64,000 nt of DNA from Clostridium yunnanense. Lineage in GTDB: Bacteria; Bacillota; Clostridia; Clostridiales; Clostridiaceae. The DNA is taken from NCBI RefSeq assembly GCF_016595795.1, contig NZ_JAENHN010000006.1, forward strand, positions 215,929 through 279,928, in the 5' to 3' direction. Both the position numbers and the translations under genes were made by a program. This document shows positions 16,928 through 23,914 of the stretch, piece after piece. The notes beneath the pieces are model-generated. The model was given only the letters and a program-made list of their open reading frames with translations. It had not been told where the DNA came from and did no database searches. Every line of letters starts with the position of its first letter. The first letter of the stretch is position 1.

Positions 16928-17332
16928 ATGAATGATAAAGATCTTAGTAACGTTATAGATAGAATTAAAAATAGACGATTAGCATTAGGGTTATCCTATC
17001 AGGATATGCAAGATCTAACTGGAATAAGTAAGTCAACTTGGCAAAGATACGAAACAGGTTTTATTAAGAATTTAGCTATAGATAAATTAGATTTAGTTGC
17101 CAAGGCTTTAAAAACTACACCTTCATATTTAATGGGTTGGAATGAAGAAACTGAAAAAGAAAATAAAGAATTCACTACAGCAAAAGAAGCAACTGAGTAT
17201 CTTCTAAAGCTTCCTTCCATGGCTGCCTTTGGAGGTTATGATATAAACAAGATGTCAGATGAAGAAATTATAGAGTTTGCTAACGAGTTGTTACATCAAT
17301 TTGAGTTAATTAGTCATAAATATAAAAAGTAA
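16928..17332 (+). CDS. cI-like XRE family prophage repressor
   Basis: This 134-residue protein has an N-terminal helix-turn-helix (NRRLALGLSYQDMQDLTGISKSTWQRYE, about 15-42) and a C-terminal segment of about 60 residues with no LexA-type protease domain. Repressors of this short type, paired with ImmA, are inactivated by ImmA cleavage as in ICEBs1 and phi105-like elements. AGAGGAG precedes the ATG. ImmA follows after 23 bases. Confidence 0.88.
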   Translation: MNDKDLSNVIDRIKNRRLALGLSYQDMQDLTGISKSTWQRYETGFIKNLAIDKLDLVAKALKTTPSYLMGWNEETEKENKEFTTAKEATEYLLKLPSMAAFGGYDINKMSDEEIIEFANELLHQFELISHKYKK

Positions 17333-17355
17333 CATTTGATAAAGAGGTGATGAGG

Positions 17356-17793
17356 ATGCAATGGATAGATAACATTGTATTAGGGTTAGTTGATGAGTAT
17401 GGTACAAGAGATGTTTACGAATTATGTGATTGTCTAGAGATAGAGATTAGAGGACTAGACCCATCGAGTATCATACTTAATGGTCATGAAGCTTTTTATT
17501 ACAGACACTTTAACGGTGCAGAAATAATTTTTATAAGTAATAAACTTGAAAATCCACTAAAAGAATTTGTATTAAAGCATGAATTAGGTCACGCATTATG
17601 CCACACTGGTATTTTATCAGCAGGTTTTTTATATTCTAATATACACAAACTAGAAAAACAGGCAAACTATTTTGCATTTAAACTAAGCGATATATCTTTT
17701 GATAAAGTTGAATTAAGAGAGATGACACTAGAACAAATCGCCAGTTGTTTAGAGATTCCCTATGAGCCTTTAAAACAACTGGTTAATTTATAA
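17356..17793 (+). CDS. immA: ImmA/IrrE-type metallopeptidase
   Basis: This protein of about 145 residues has the zinc-protease motif HELGHALCH (His-Glu-x-x-His) in the middle and a second Glu region KLEKQANYFAFKL, the classic ImmA/IrrE arrangement. ATG 17356 is preferred because GAGG lies 8 bases upstream; in-frame GTG 17347 and ATG 17350 are too close to it. It should cleave the neighbouring repressor upon an inducing signal. Confidence 0.9.
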   Translation: MQWIDNIVLGLVDEYGTRDVYELCDCLEIEIRGLDPSSIILNGHEAFYYRHFNGAEIIFISNKLENPLKEFVLKHELGHALCHTGILSAGFLYSNIHKLEKQANYFAFKLSDISFDKVELREMTLEQIASCLEIPYEPLKQLVNL

Positions 17794-17801
17794 ACTTCAA
17801 A

Positions 17802-17814
17802 CGAACATACGTTC
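17802..17814. promoter_or_regulatory. LexA (SOS) box-like sequence
   Basis: CGAACATACGTTC matches the Gram-positive LexA consensus CGAACRNRYGTTY. It lies just after immA with no gene following on the plus strand, so it may be all that is left of the control region of a deleted prophage gene. Confidence 0.45.
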
Positions 17815-17860
17815 ACTCAAATGTTACTTTGTTCGTATTTAGTTCTTCATTAAGAATAAA

Positions 17861-17900
17861 AGAAAAGCTCTAAAATCTATCCGTCTTTTAGAACTTTTCT
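17861..17900. terminator. Terminator between prophage and mevalonate operon
   Basis: Arms AAAAGCTCTAAAA / TTTTAGAACTTTT with an 11-base loop. It can act in both directions between the convergent immA and phosphomevalonate kinase genes. Confidence 0.65.
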
Positions 17901-18009
17901 TCTATCCTTGTACCATATAATCTTATTCAATGAATTTATAAGATATAGCTTTGTCATTTTAGTGAAACTATTGAACCACCAGTTTTCCCATGTTTAATTT
18001 CTCTTTATC

Positions 18010-19134
18010 CTAAAAATTCTTCACAGTCGTATACTCTACAAAAACTCCTACTTCAGACACCTTTAAATCTAATGGACTAATGCCAGCTTCCTTCCACGCT
18101 TCATGCAATTCCTTTGTATAATCACCCTCTTTTAGAAAGGCAATACCACAGTCACCGCCTCCCGCTCCTGATGATTTTCCACTTCCAAACTCCTCAGCAA
18201 CTGTACATAAAACTTTTAACTTTTCTGTCTCAATATCTATTCCAGCACTTTCACCTAGCTTTTGAAGTGCTTTACGGTTTTGTTTAACACCACCAATTGC
18301 TTCTATGCAGTCATTCATCTCAAAACCTCTTATTAGCTTTTCCACTGCAATAGAACTTTCCCTTAGAAACTGGTTATAAGCTTCTAAATTATGGTCACGA
18401 AAATTTTGAATATCCCTAATCATAGGGGCTGTTGCTACTGCTGATTTCGTCCAGCCAACAGCTAATTTAAGTGAAGTTGGCGGATTTAATTTTCTAATAG
18501 CTAAGTTTGGCCAAGGCTTTTCTACCATTTCTACAAGTTTTGTCCCTTGTTCTAATTGATTTAATACCCAATTCCCCATAAATGCTGAATATTCAAGCCA
18601 ACCTCCATAAACCGCAGCAGCAATATCAGCTCCTGAACCACTTTTTTGCGATTTTAGATGAGCTATCGCTGAAAGTTTAAAGACTTGATCAAGTGAAGGC
18701 TGTTCTTTCCCATCACTATGTAGAGCTAACATAGCTGAAACTGCGGCAACCACAACTGCTGCACTTGAACCTAATCCATACTTTTCACCTGTTGAAGGGT
18801 CATCAAGTTCACTTTTAATTTGTAATTTAAATGGAATAATTTTAATCGATTTTTCTTGTAAAAATTCATTCACCACGAAAATTGAGTTTTCGATAAAGTT
18901 TAGTCGTGAATCTACAATACTAAATTTAACTTTCTCTTCGTTTATTTCCCAAGCAATATCTTCTAGTCCTAACTTTGGAAGGGAGATTTTATTTTGCTTA
19001 GATGGTTTGATACAAGCTGATACATACCTATTAACCGCAATTACCACAGACTTCTGATTTGGTTCAAGCACTGCGTATTCCCCTGCAATCATTAACTTTC
19101 CTGGTACTTTTACTTTATAGCTTGAGTAAGACAT
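18010..19134 (-). CDS. mvaK2: Phosphomevalonate kinase
   Basis: This GHMP kinase of 374 residues phosphorylates 5-phosphomevalonate to the diphosphate. Key elements are KVPGKLMIAGEYAVLEP (motif 1), GEKYGLGSSAAVVVAA (ATP-binding motif 2), GSGADIAAAVYGG (catalytic Asp region) and SSGAGGGDCGIAF (motif 3). ATG 19134 is chosen because GGAGGGAGG lies upstream; a longer frame would run into the permease gene. It is the last gene of the operon. The substrate call rests on context plus the bacterial PMK pattern. Confidence 0.92.
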   Translation of the reverse strand: MSYSSYKVKVPGKLMIAGEYAVLEPNQKSVVIAVNRYVSACIKPSKQNKISLPKLGLEDIAWEINEEKVKFSIVDSRLNFIENSIFVVNEFLQEKSIKIIPFKLQIKSELDDPSTGEKYGLGSSAAVVVAAVSAMLALHSDGKEQPSLDQVFKLSAIAHLKSQKSGSGADIAAAVYGGWLEYSAFMGNWVLNQLEQGTKLVEMVEKPWPNLAIRKLNPPTSLKLAVGWTKSAVATAPMIRDIQNFRDHNLEAYNQFLRESSIAVEKLIRGFEMNDCIEAIGGVKQNRKALQKLGESAGIDIETEKLKVLCTVAEEFGSGKSSGAGGGDCGIAFLKEGDYTKELHEAWKEAGISPLDLKVSEVGVFVEYTTVKNF

Positions 19135-19160
19135 TTTTGTTTCCTCCCTCCGTTTCATTA

Positions 19161-20519
19161 TTATATAGCTGCTAGTTTTGTAATAATCCATGGTGCTGAA
19201 TATAGTATCATAAACTGAACACCGTAATTAACCCCTAAACGATATAGTACTCCTGCTACTATCCCAATTAAAAGAACTCCTGCGACATTAATCCAGCCTG
19301 CATCCATAAAGGCTAGCAATAAGACCAAACTAAAAAATAAACCCAACATCGCTTCATGTGGAATTCTTTTAAATACAAAACCACAAATTTGCTGCGAATA
19401 TCTCACTGTAACAAAATAAGTAATAGTTGAAGCAATCAGCACTCCAATAAGAGTTGCCCAAACAAAATCAGAAGTAGATAGTAGATGATGCATATTATTC
19501 TTTAAAGTATAAACCGGCGGAGCATTAAATAATGGGTTTGCTGGTCCAAGGGCCATTGGCGATAAGGGTATACCTAACGCAATAAGTGGAATCAAGGTTC
19601 CAGAAATATAAGTTGCTTGAGCCAAAGCTTCCATACAAGATACCGCAAGGGATGCTTTCTCCACTGGCTCCTTTGTACCACTAGAAAACAATTCTCCAAA
19701 GAATATGGTAAGACCAACAGGACTTAATAAAAAAGTAACTGATCCAATAAGAGAAGCAAGCGCGCTATACATAGCTTCTTTTTTTGTTAATATTTTAAAA
19801 GGATTAGGAAACTTTGTAGATTCTTTCACCTTCTTTAATTGAATATATTTTTTACTAAATCTCTTCATATTATCTCTTTTATCTTTATTTAAAAGTTCAA
19901 AAAGAGTTAAAATAACAGGACCTATAGTGATGCCTAAGAAAAATGATATAAACACATTTGTTCCTTTTGGCACTGCTCCTACACCCCAGTATAAGTGACG
20001 AAGTCCTTGAATCAATAAGGCAAAAGGCACTATTGAAACAAGAGAAATCCATCTTTTTTTACTCATAAGAGCTAATAATACAGCTCCAATAAAGAAGATT
20101 AGATCTCCATATTGTTTAATAATAGTTGCGAAAGGAACTAATGCTTTTGCAAGAAATAAACTCACAGGTAAAGATACTAATGTGCCAATAATGGCTCCTG
20201 AAGCAATCTTTCTGATACTAGTGTCTGTTAACCCAAACTTTTTCAGTACCATAGCATGTTCAACCATCGGAGTAGACATAACTCCAGCAGGAATTCCTGC
20301 TATGGAAACAGGAACTGCATCGATAAGTTTGCAAGATACAATAGCTGCCATAAAGAATGATAGTATCACAACTGGATGTAACCCAGATAGAACAAGCACA
20401 AGTATAACCGGTGCAATAGTTGCAGTCTCATCAGCACCTGGCGCAGCTCCAATAACTGTATACAGTACTGCTGCAATGACAGCTGCAATGACCATCTGTA
20501 AAATTAAAGAGAAATCCAT
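19161..20519 (-). CDS. TctA-family permease (tripartite tricarboxylate transporter type)
   Basis: This 452-residue membrane protein of about 10-12 segments opens LQMVIAAVIAAVLYTVIGAAPGADETATIAP, with the Pro/Gly-rich loops (VSIAGIPAGVMSTPMVEHA and LIALGIPLSPMALGPANPLF) that mark the TctA large subunit. It starts one base after the small membrane protein gene, and mvaK2 follows. No periplasmic-type binding protein (TctC) is present. Being embedded between mevalonate kinases suggests that its substrate is mevalonate or a related hydroxy acid. This is inference from context. Confidence 0.8.
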   Translation of the reverse strand: MDFSLILQMVIAAVIAAVLYTVIGAAPGADETATIAPVILVLVLSGLHPVVILSFFMAAIVSCKLIDAVPVSIAGIPAGVMSTPMVEHAMVLKKFGLTDTSIRKIASGAIIGTLVSLPVSLFLAKALVPFATIIKQYGDLIFFIGAVLLALMSKKRWISLVSIVPFALLIQGLRHLYWGVGAVPKGTNVFISFFLGITIGPVILTLFELLNKDKRDNMKRFSKKYIQLKKVKESTKFPNPFKILTKKEAMYSALASLIGSVTFLLSPVGLTIFFGELFSSGTKEPVEKASLAVSCMEALAQATYISGTLIPLIALGIPLSPMALGPANPLFNAPPVYTLKNNMHHLLSTSDFVWATLIGVLIASTITYFVTVRYSQQICGFVFKRIPHEAMLGLFFSLVLLLAFMDAGWINVAGVLLIGIVAGVLYRLGVNYGVQFMILYSAPWIITKLAAI

Positions 20520-20520
20520 A

Positions 20521-20793
20521 TTAATCCTCCTGATTACTTTCTATAAATGTTCTTTTAGGTTTGATAAAAAAGCTACATATTACAAAGCCAACAATTGCAC
20601 CAAATAAGCCAAAAAATAACGGCTTAGGTGGATCATTAGGTGCAAGAAAATATGCTCCAAGTGTAGTTATACTGCATATAACAAGCGAAATAATCAAATC
20701 TTTAATTGAGACAATATCTTCCCAAACTTCAATGTTATTCTTTACATCTTCACTGTCCGTCGGATGATTCATCTTATTATTTGAACTCTTCAT
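20521..20793 (-). CDS. Small two-segment membrane protein, possible TctB-like partner
   Basis: The product is 90 residues: a hydrophilic N-terminus (about 1-30), two membrane segments (about 32-50 and 58-76), and a charged tail. It starts at ATG 20793 behind AAAAGGAG and ends one base before the TctA-type gene. TctB subunits are normally larger, with four segments, so this would be a reduced or unrelated partner. The family is not recognised, but the tight coupling argues that it works with the permease. Confidence 0.6.
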   Translation of the reverse strand: MKSSNNKMNHPTDSEDVKNNIEVWEDIVSIKDLIISLVICSITTLGAYFLAPNDPPKPLFFGLFGAIVGFVICSFFIKPKRTFIESNQED

Positions 20794-20861
20794 TCACACA
20801 ACTCCTTTTATTACATTTCAAATTCACCCCAAGATGTACTACTTTACAATAATTTTTACCC

Positions 20862-21839
20862 TTATTCTAAATAGGTTATCCCTGAACCTGGATGGCAAAT
20901 AAAAACCTTTTGCACCGTAGGCAAAGTTAATAGAGATTCGTATACTATAGCTTCATCCTTAGGTAAACAAAGCACCTTCACATTTGAACCTGCATCAATT
21001 GTGAAAAATACTGGAATGCCTGTCAATCTTAGATACTGTATATGATGAATAACATCCATAGTTCCACTTTGCCAATACAAAACTGGCGGCTTTGCCCCAA
21101 GCATTGTAGCATGCATCTTTAAAGCATTTGCTTCAACTACATGCCCTAGCTTTTCAAACTCTCTAGACATTATTGCTTCTTTTGCATCCTCAAGATCTTT
21201 TTCTACAGTCTGAAGCCATCCAGCATAAAAAGGTGAGGTCTCAACAGTTCTTTTCATACCCTCCCTGCTGGATACCTTCTTTTGTTCTCCTGCTACTAAA
21301 ACTGAAAGTATACTAATCTTCCAGTCCTGCTCAGACAAAAGTTGACTAGCAAATGAATCTTTTCCATCTTCTTGTATGCCTTTTTTCCATTCCACATATC
21401 CTCCGTAAACTGAGCGGCAGGCAGAGCCTGAACCTTGACGAGCAAGTATTGATATTTCCTTAGTATTTAACTCTAAATCAAGAGCCTTCGCTGCTGCTGC
21501 GGCTAATGCCGCAAAACCTGATGCAGAAGAGGCGAATCCTGCTGCTGTTGGAACTTTATTTTCAGAGGAAACCACTGCATGTAAATTAACGCCAGCCAAG
21601 TTCCTTACTTTATCAAGAAACCTAAATACCTTATTTGACTCCTTATCACTTGCTGGAAGGTTATTTAATAAAAAAATATCCTTATCAAAACTCTTGCAAA
21701 ACTCAACAGTTGTTATGGTGTTAAAGTGATCTAAAGTAATAGATAAACTGCTGTTCATAGGCAAAAATAATGTCTCGTCACGTTTTCCCCAATATTTAAT
21801 CAGTGCAATATTGGTATTTGCTTTTGCTGTAGCTTTCAT
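20862..21839 (-). CDS. mvaD: Diphosphomevalonate decarboxylase
   Basis: This 325-residue enzyme converts diphosphomevalonate plus ATP to isopentenyl diphosphate, CO2, phosphate and ADP. The N-terminal signature NIALIKYWGKRDETLFLPMNSS, the phosphate-binding PTAAGFASSASGFAALA and the catalytic-Asp motif FFTIDAGSNVKVLC are all intact. ATG 21839 is chosen (AAGGAG upstream), 5 bases after the mvaK1 stop. The longer GTG start overlaps that stop. Confidence 0.95.
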   Translation of the reverse strand: MKATAKANTNIALIKYWGKRDETLFLPMNSSLSITLDHFNTITTVEFCKSFDKDIFLLNNLPASDKESNKVFRFLDKVRNLAGVNLHAVVSSENKVPTAAGFASSASGFAALAAAAAKALDLELNTKEISILARQGSGSACRSVYGGYVEWKKGIQEDGKDSFASQLLSEQDWKISILSVLVAGEQKKVSSREGMKRTVETSPFYAGWLQTVEKDLEDAKEAIMSREFEKLGHVVEANALKMHATMLGAKPPVLYWQSGTMDVIHHIQYLRLTGIPVFFTIDAGSNVKVLCLPKDEAIVYESLLTLPTVQKVFICHPGSGITYLE

Positions 21840-21844
21840 TATTA

Positions 21845-22819
21845 TCACTCCTTTTCCCCCTCAGTAACATATAAAATATTGTCTTCACTTGAAAAATACC
21901 AACTTTTAGAAGCTCCTGCTTTCATTAATTGTTTGGCTATAACCTCTGCGTGCTCCAGATCTTTTCCAATAGCAATCATGCAACCTCCTAGCCCTCCGCC
22001 TGTAAGCTTTGCTCCCAGTGCTCCAGCATTCCTAGCCGCTTCAATTAGTGTATCTAAACCATCATCACTTACTCCAAGAACCTTAAGCTCCTCATGATTT
22101 CGATAAAGCAAACTCCCAAGTAAATACATATCTCCGCTAAGAAGTGCCTCTCTTGCTAACTCTGCTATCTTTGCTATCTCATCTAATGACTTTTCTACTT
22201 CTCTGGTTTCCACAAGATATTTCTTTCTTACATTATCTACAGCAGTGTGCGTATCGCCAATTCTACCTGTATCTGCAACAACTAAATATAATGGATCGCC
22301 TGTGATAAGGGAAACTATCTCTTTTCCCTTTTGAAACCATATTGGACATTCGCTTAATTCAGCAGCCGTATCAATTCCACTTGGTTTCCCATGCGCATAG
22401 GTTTCAGAAATTCGTACAAGAGAAAATAATTGTTCCTGAGAAGGTTTTTTTTCATAAAAGGAAAACAAACTTCTTACTATAGCGATAGCAATTGCAGCAC
22501 TAGATCCAAGTCCACGACCTAAAGGTATAGACGACTCAACTCGAATTCTCAAATTTTCAAAAGGTTCCTTTAAACTATCTAGTGTTTCCTTTATGCAGAC
22601 CTCTATTCCTTTCATTTTCATCGGCATATTGTCAATTGAACCATTATAAATTTTAGATTCAAACATAATTTTTCCAGATGATTGCTCAACTACAGCTTTT
22701 ACCTTCAGCGGAAATGGAACAGCTATAGCAGGCTTACCGTAAACAACTGCATGCTCACCAACTAGAATCAACTTACTATGTGCCTCGCTGCTGCCTGTTT
22801 TAGTAGAAACTGTACTCAT
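21845..22819 (-). CDS. mvaK1: Mevalonate kinase
   Basis: This 324-residue GHMP kinase carries out the first ATP-dependent step on mevalonate. Motifs: KLILVGEHAVVYGKPAIAVP (motif 1), SSIPLGRGLGSSAAIAIA (motif 2), GKPSGIDTAAE (catalytic Asp) and AKLTGGGLGGCMIAI (motif 3). ATG 22819 follows AAAGGAAGG; a longer upstream frame is rejected. It is the promoter-proximal gene of the operon. Confidence 0.95.
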   Translation of the reverse strand: MSTVSTKTGSSEAHSKLILVGEHAVVYGKPAIAVPFPLKVKAVVEQSSGKIMFESKIYNGSIDNMPMKMKGIEVCIKETLDSLKEPFENLRIRVESSIPLGRGLGSSAAIAIAIVRSLFSFYEKKPSQEQLFSLVRISETYAHGKPSGIDTAAELSECPIWFQKGKEIVSLITGDPLYLVVADTGRIGDTHTAVDNVRKKYLVETREVEKSLDEIAKIAELAREALLSGDMYLLGSLLYRNHEELKVLGVSDDGLDTLIEAARNAGALGAKLTGGGLGGCMIAIGKDLEHAEVIAKQLMKAGASKSWYFSSEDNILYVTEGEKE

Positions 22820-22902
22820 ATAAAACCTTCCTTTATAAATAACAAATATTATATAGCCTTTCTTTTTAAACACCGCTAACTGCAACTAAATATCTATTGA
22901 TA

Positions 22903-22931
22903 ATAATAATTGATTGAGTTTTAATTGTCAA
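22903..22931 (-). promoter_or_regulatory. Promoter of the mevalonate operon
   Basis: Minus strand TTGACA (22931-22926), a 17-base spacer, then TATTAT (22908-22903). It lies about 85 bases before the mvaK1 ATG. It is a strong sigma-A-type match with no evident operator. Confidence 0.75.
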
Positions 22932-22969
22932 ATAATACTTGTTTTCATAAAATAATTAATATGCGCATA

Positions 22970-23017
22970 AAAAAACAAGTATGTATAAATATTAGTATTT
23001 ATACATACTTGTTTTTT
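22970..23017. terminator. Perfect 22-bp hairpin between divergent units
   Basis: Arms 22970-22991 and 22996-23017 are perfect complements (AAAAAACAAGTATGTATAAATA and its inverse) around a TTAG loop. T-runs exist on both strands. It sits upstream of the mvaK1 promoter where no terminator is needed, since flanking genes diverge. It may end an unseen small RNA or be a relic of a deleted gene. The rest of 22932-23356 holds no supported gene. Confidence 0.65.
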
Positions 23018-23356
23018 AATTCATTGAATGCCTATGATTGGTGAAAAAGAATTAGTATTTCTTATAACATTAAGTCTATGAAAATTTATAATTAGCTAAA
23101 GCTCCTCCTATTTTAATGGGAGATCTTTTTATAAAATGTTATATATTTGATACAGACTATTCTCCTGAAAATACTTTTTGTGCTATACCATACGGGCAAT
23201 TTGAAAAAAATCAATATTATTTTCACAATAACACTCCTTTGATAGTATACTTTTTATCCTAACAATATATAAAAATCGTACTTGTTATTTAAGTTGTACA
23301 TGATATTATTACTATGTCATCAATTTTAGAGTGACTAATGGAGAGGAGCAATAATT

Positions 23357-23761
23357 ATGAAAAGAGCATTAGAATTTTTACAAGAAAGCCGTACTTTTTA
23401 TTTAGCAACTACTGAAGGAGATCAACCTAGAGTGAGACCTTTCGGTGCTGTTTTTGAATATGAAGGAAAGCTATACATTGTTACAAATAATAAAAAAGAA
23501 TGTTTTAAGCAAATGCTAGAAAACCCTAAGGTTGAAATCTCAGCTATGAATAAAGGAAAATGGATTCGTATAGCTGGAGAAGTAGCACATGATGATAGAC
23601 ATGAAGTAAAAGAACTTGCACTTGAGACTATTCCATCCTTAAAATCAATGTACAGCATCGAAGATGGAGTTTTTGCAGTATTATACTTTACTAAAGGAAC
23701 TGCTACTATTTCTTCCTTCGCTGGTGAGCCAGAAACTTTCTCCCTATATACTAACCAATAA
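23357..23761 (+). CDS. Pyridoxamine 5'-phosphate oxidase-like FMN-binding protein
   Basis: This 134-residue split-barrel protein reads LATTEGDQPRVRPFGAVFEYEGKLYIVTNNKKECFKQMLENPKVEISAMNKG in segments typical of small PNPOx-like proteins of anaerobes. These bind FMN or related cofactors and act as oxidoreductases or cofactor carriers. GAGAGGAGC precedes the ATG. It is monocistronic, with a strong terminator right behind. The substrate cannot be deduced. Confidence 0.8.
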   Translation: MKRALEFLQESRTFYLATTEGDQPRVRPFGAVFEYEGKLYIVTNNKKECFKQMLENPKVEISAMNKGKWIRIAGEVAHDDRHEVKELALETIPSLKSMYSIEDGVFAVLYFTKGTATISSFAGEPETFSLYTNQ

Positions 23762-23765
23762 AAAA

Positions 23766-23798
23766 TATCAAGGATATCATGGTCTGATATCCTTGATA
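23766..23798. terminator. Terminator after PNPOx-like gene
   Basis: Perfect 14-base arms TATCAAGGATATCA / TGATATCCTTGATA with a 5-base loop, 4 bases after the stop. The T-tract is weak (ACTTATTTTG). Confidence 0.7.
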
Positions 23799-23914
23799 CT
23801 TATTTTGATATTCCTTAAGCATATCAAACAAAAATCAATCTTATTCCCCTCTTATTAATGGAATCATTTGATTTAATAGCCATAAATCAACATCAATACA
23901 TCCCTAAATATTTA

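Noticed and set aside
23116..23232. A 38-codon plus-strand frame beginning ATG GGA GAT
   Set aside because: It has no ribosome binding site (the upstream bases are CTCCTCC, the complement), is short, and lies in AT-rich intergenic DNA.
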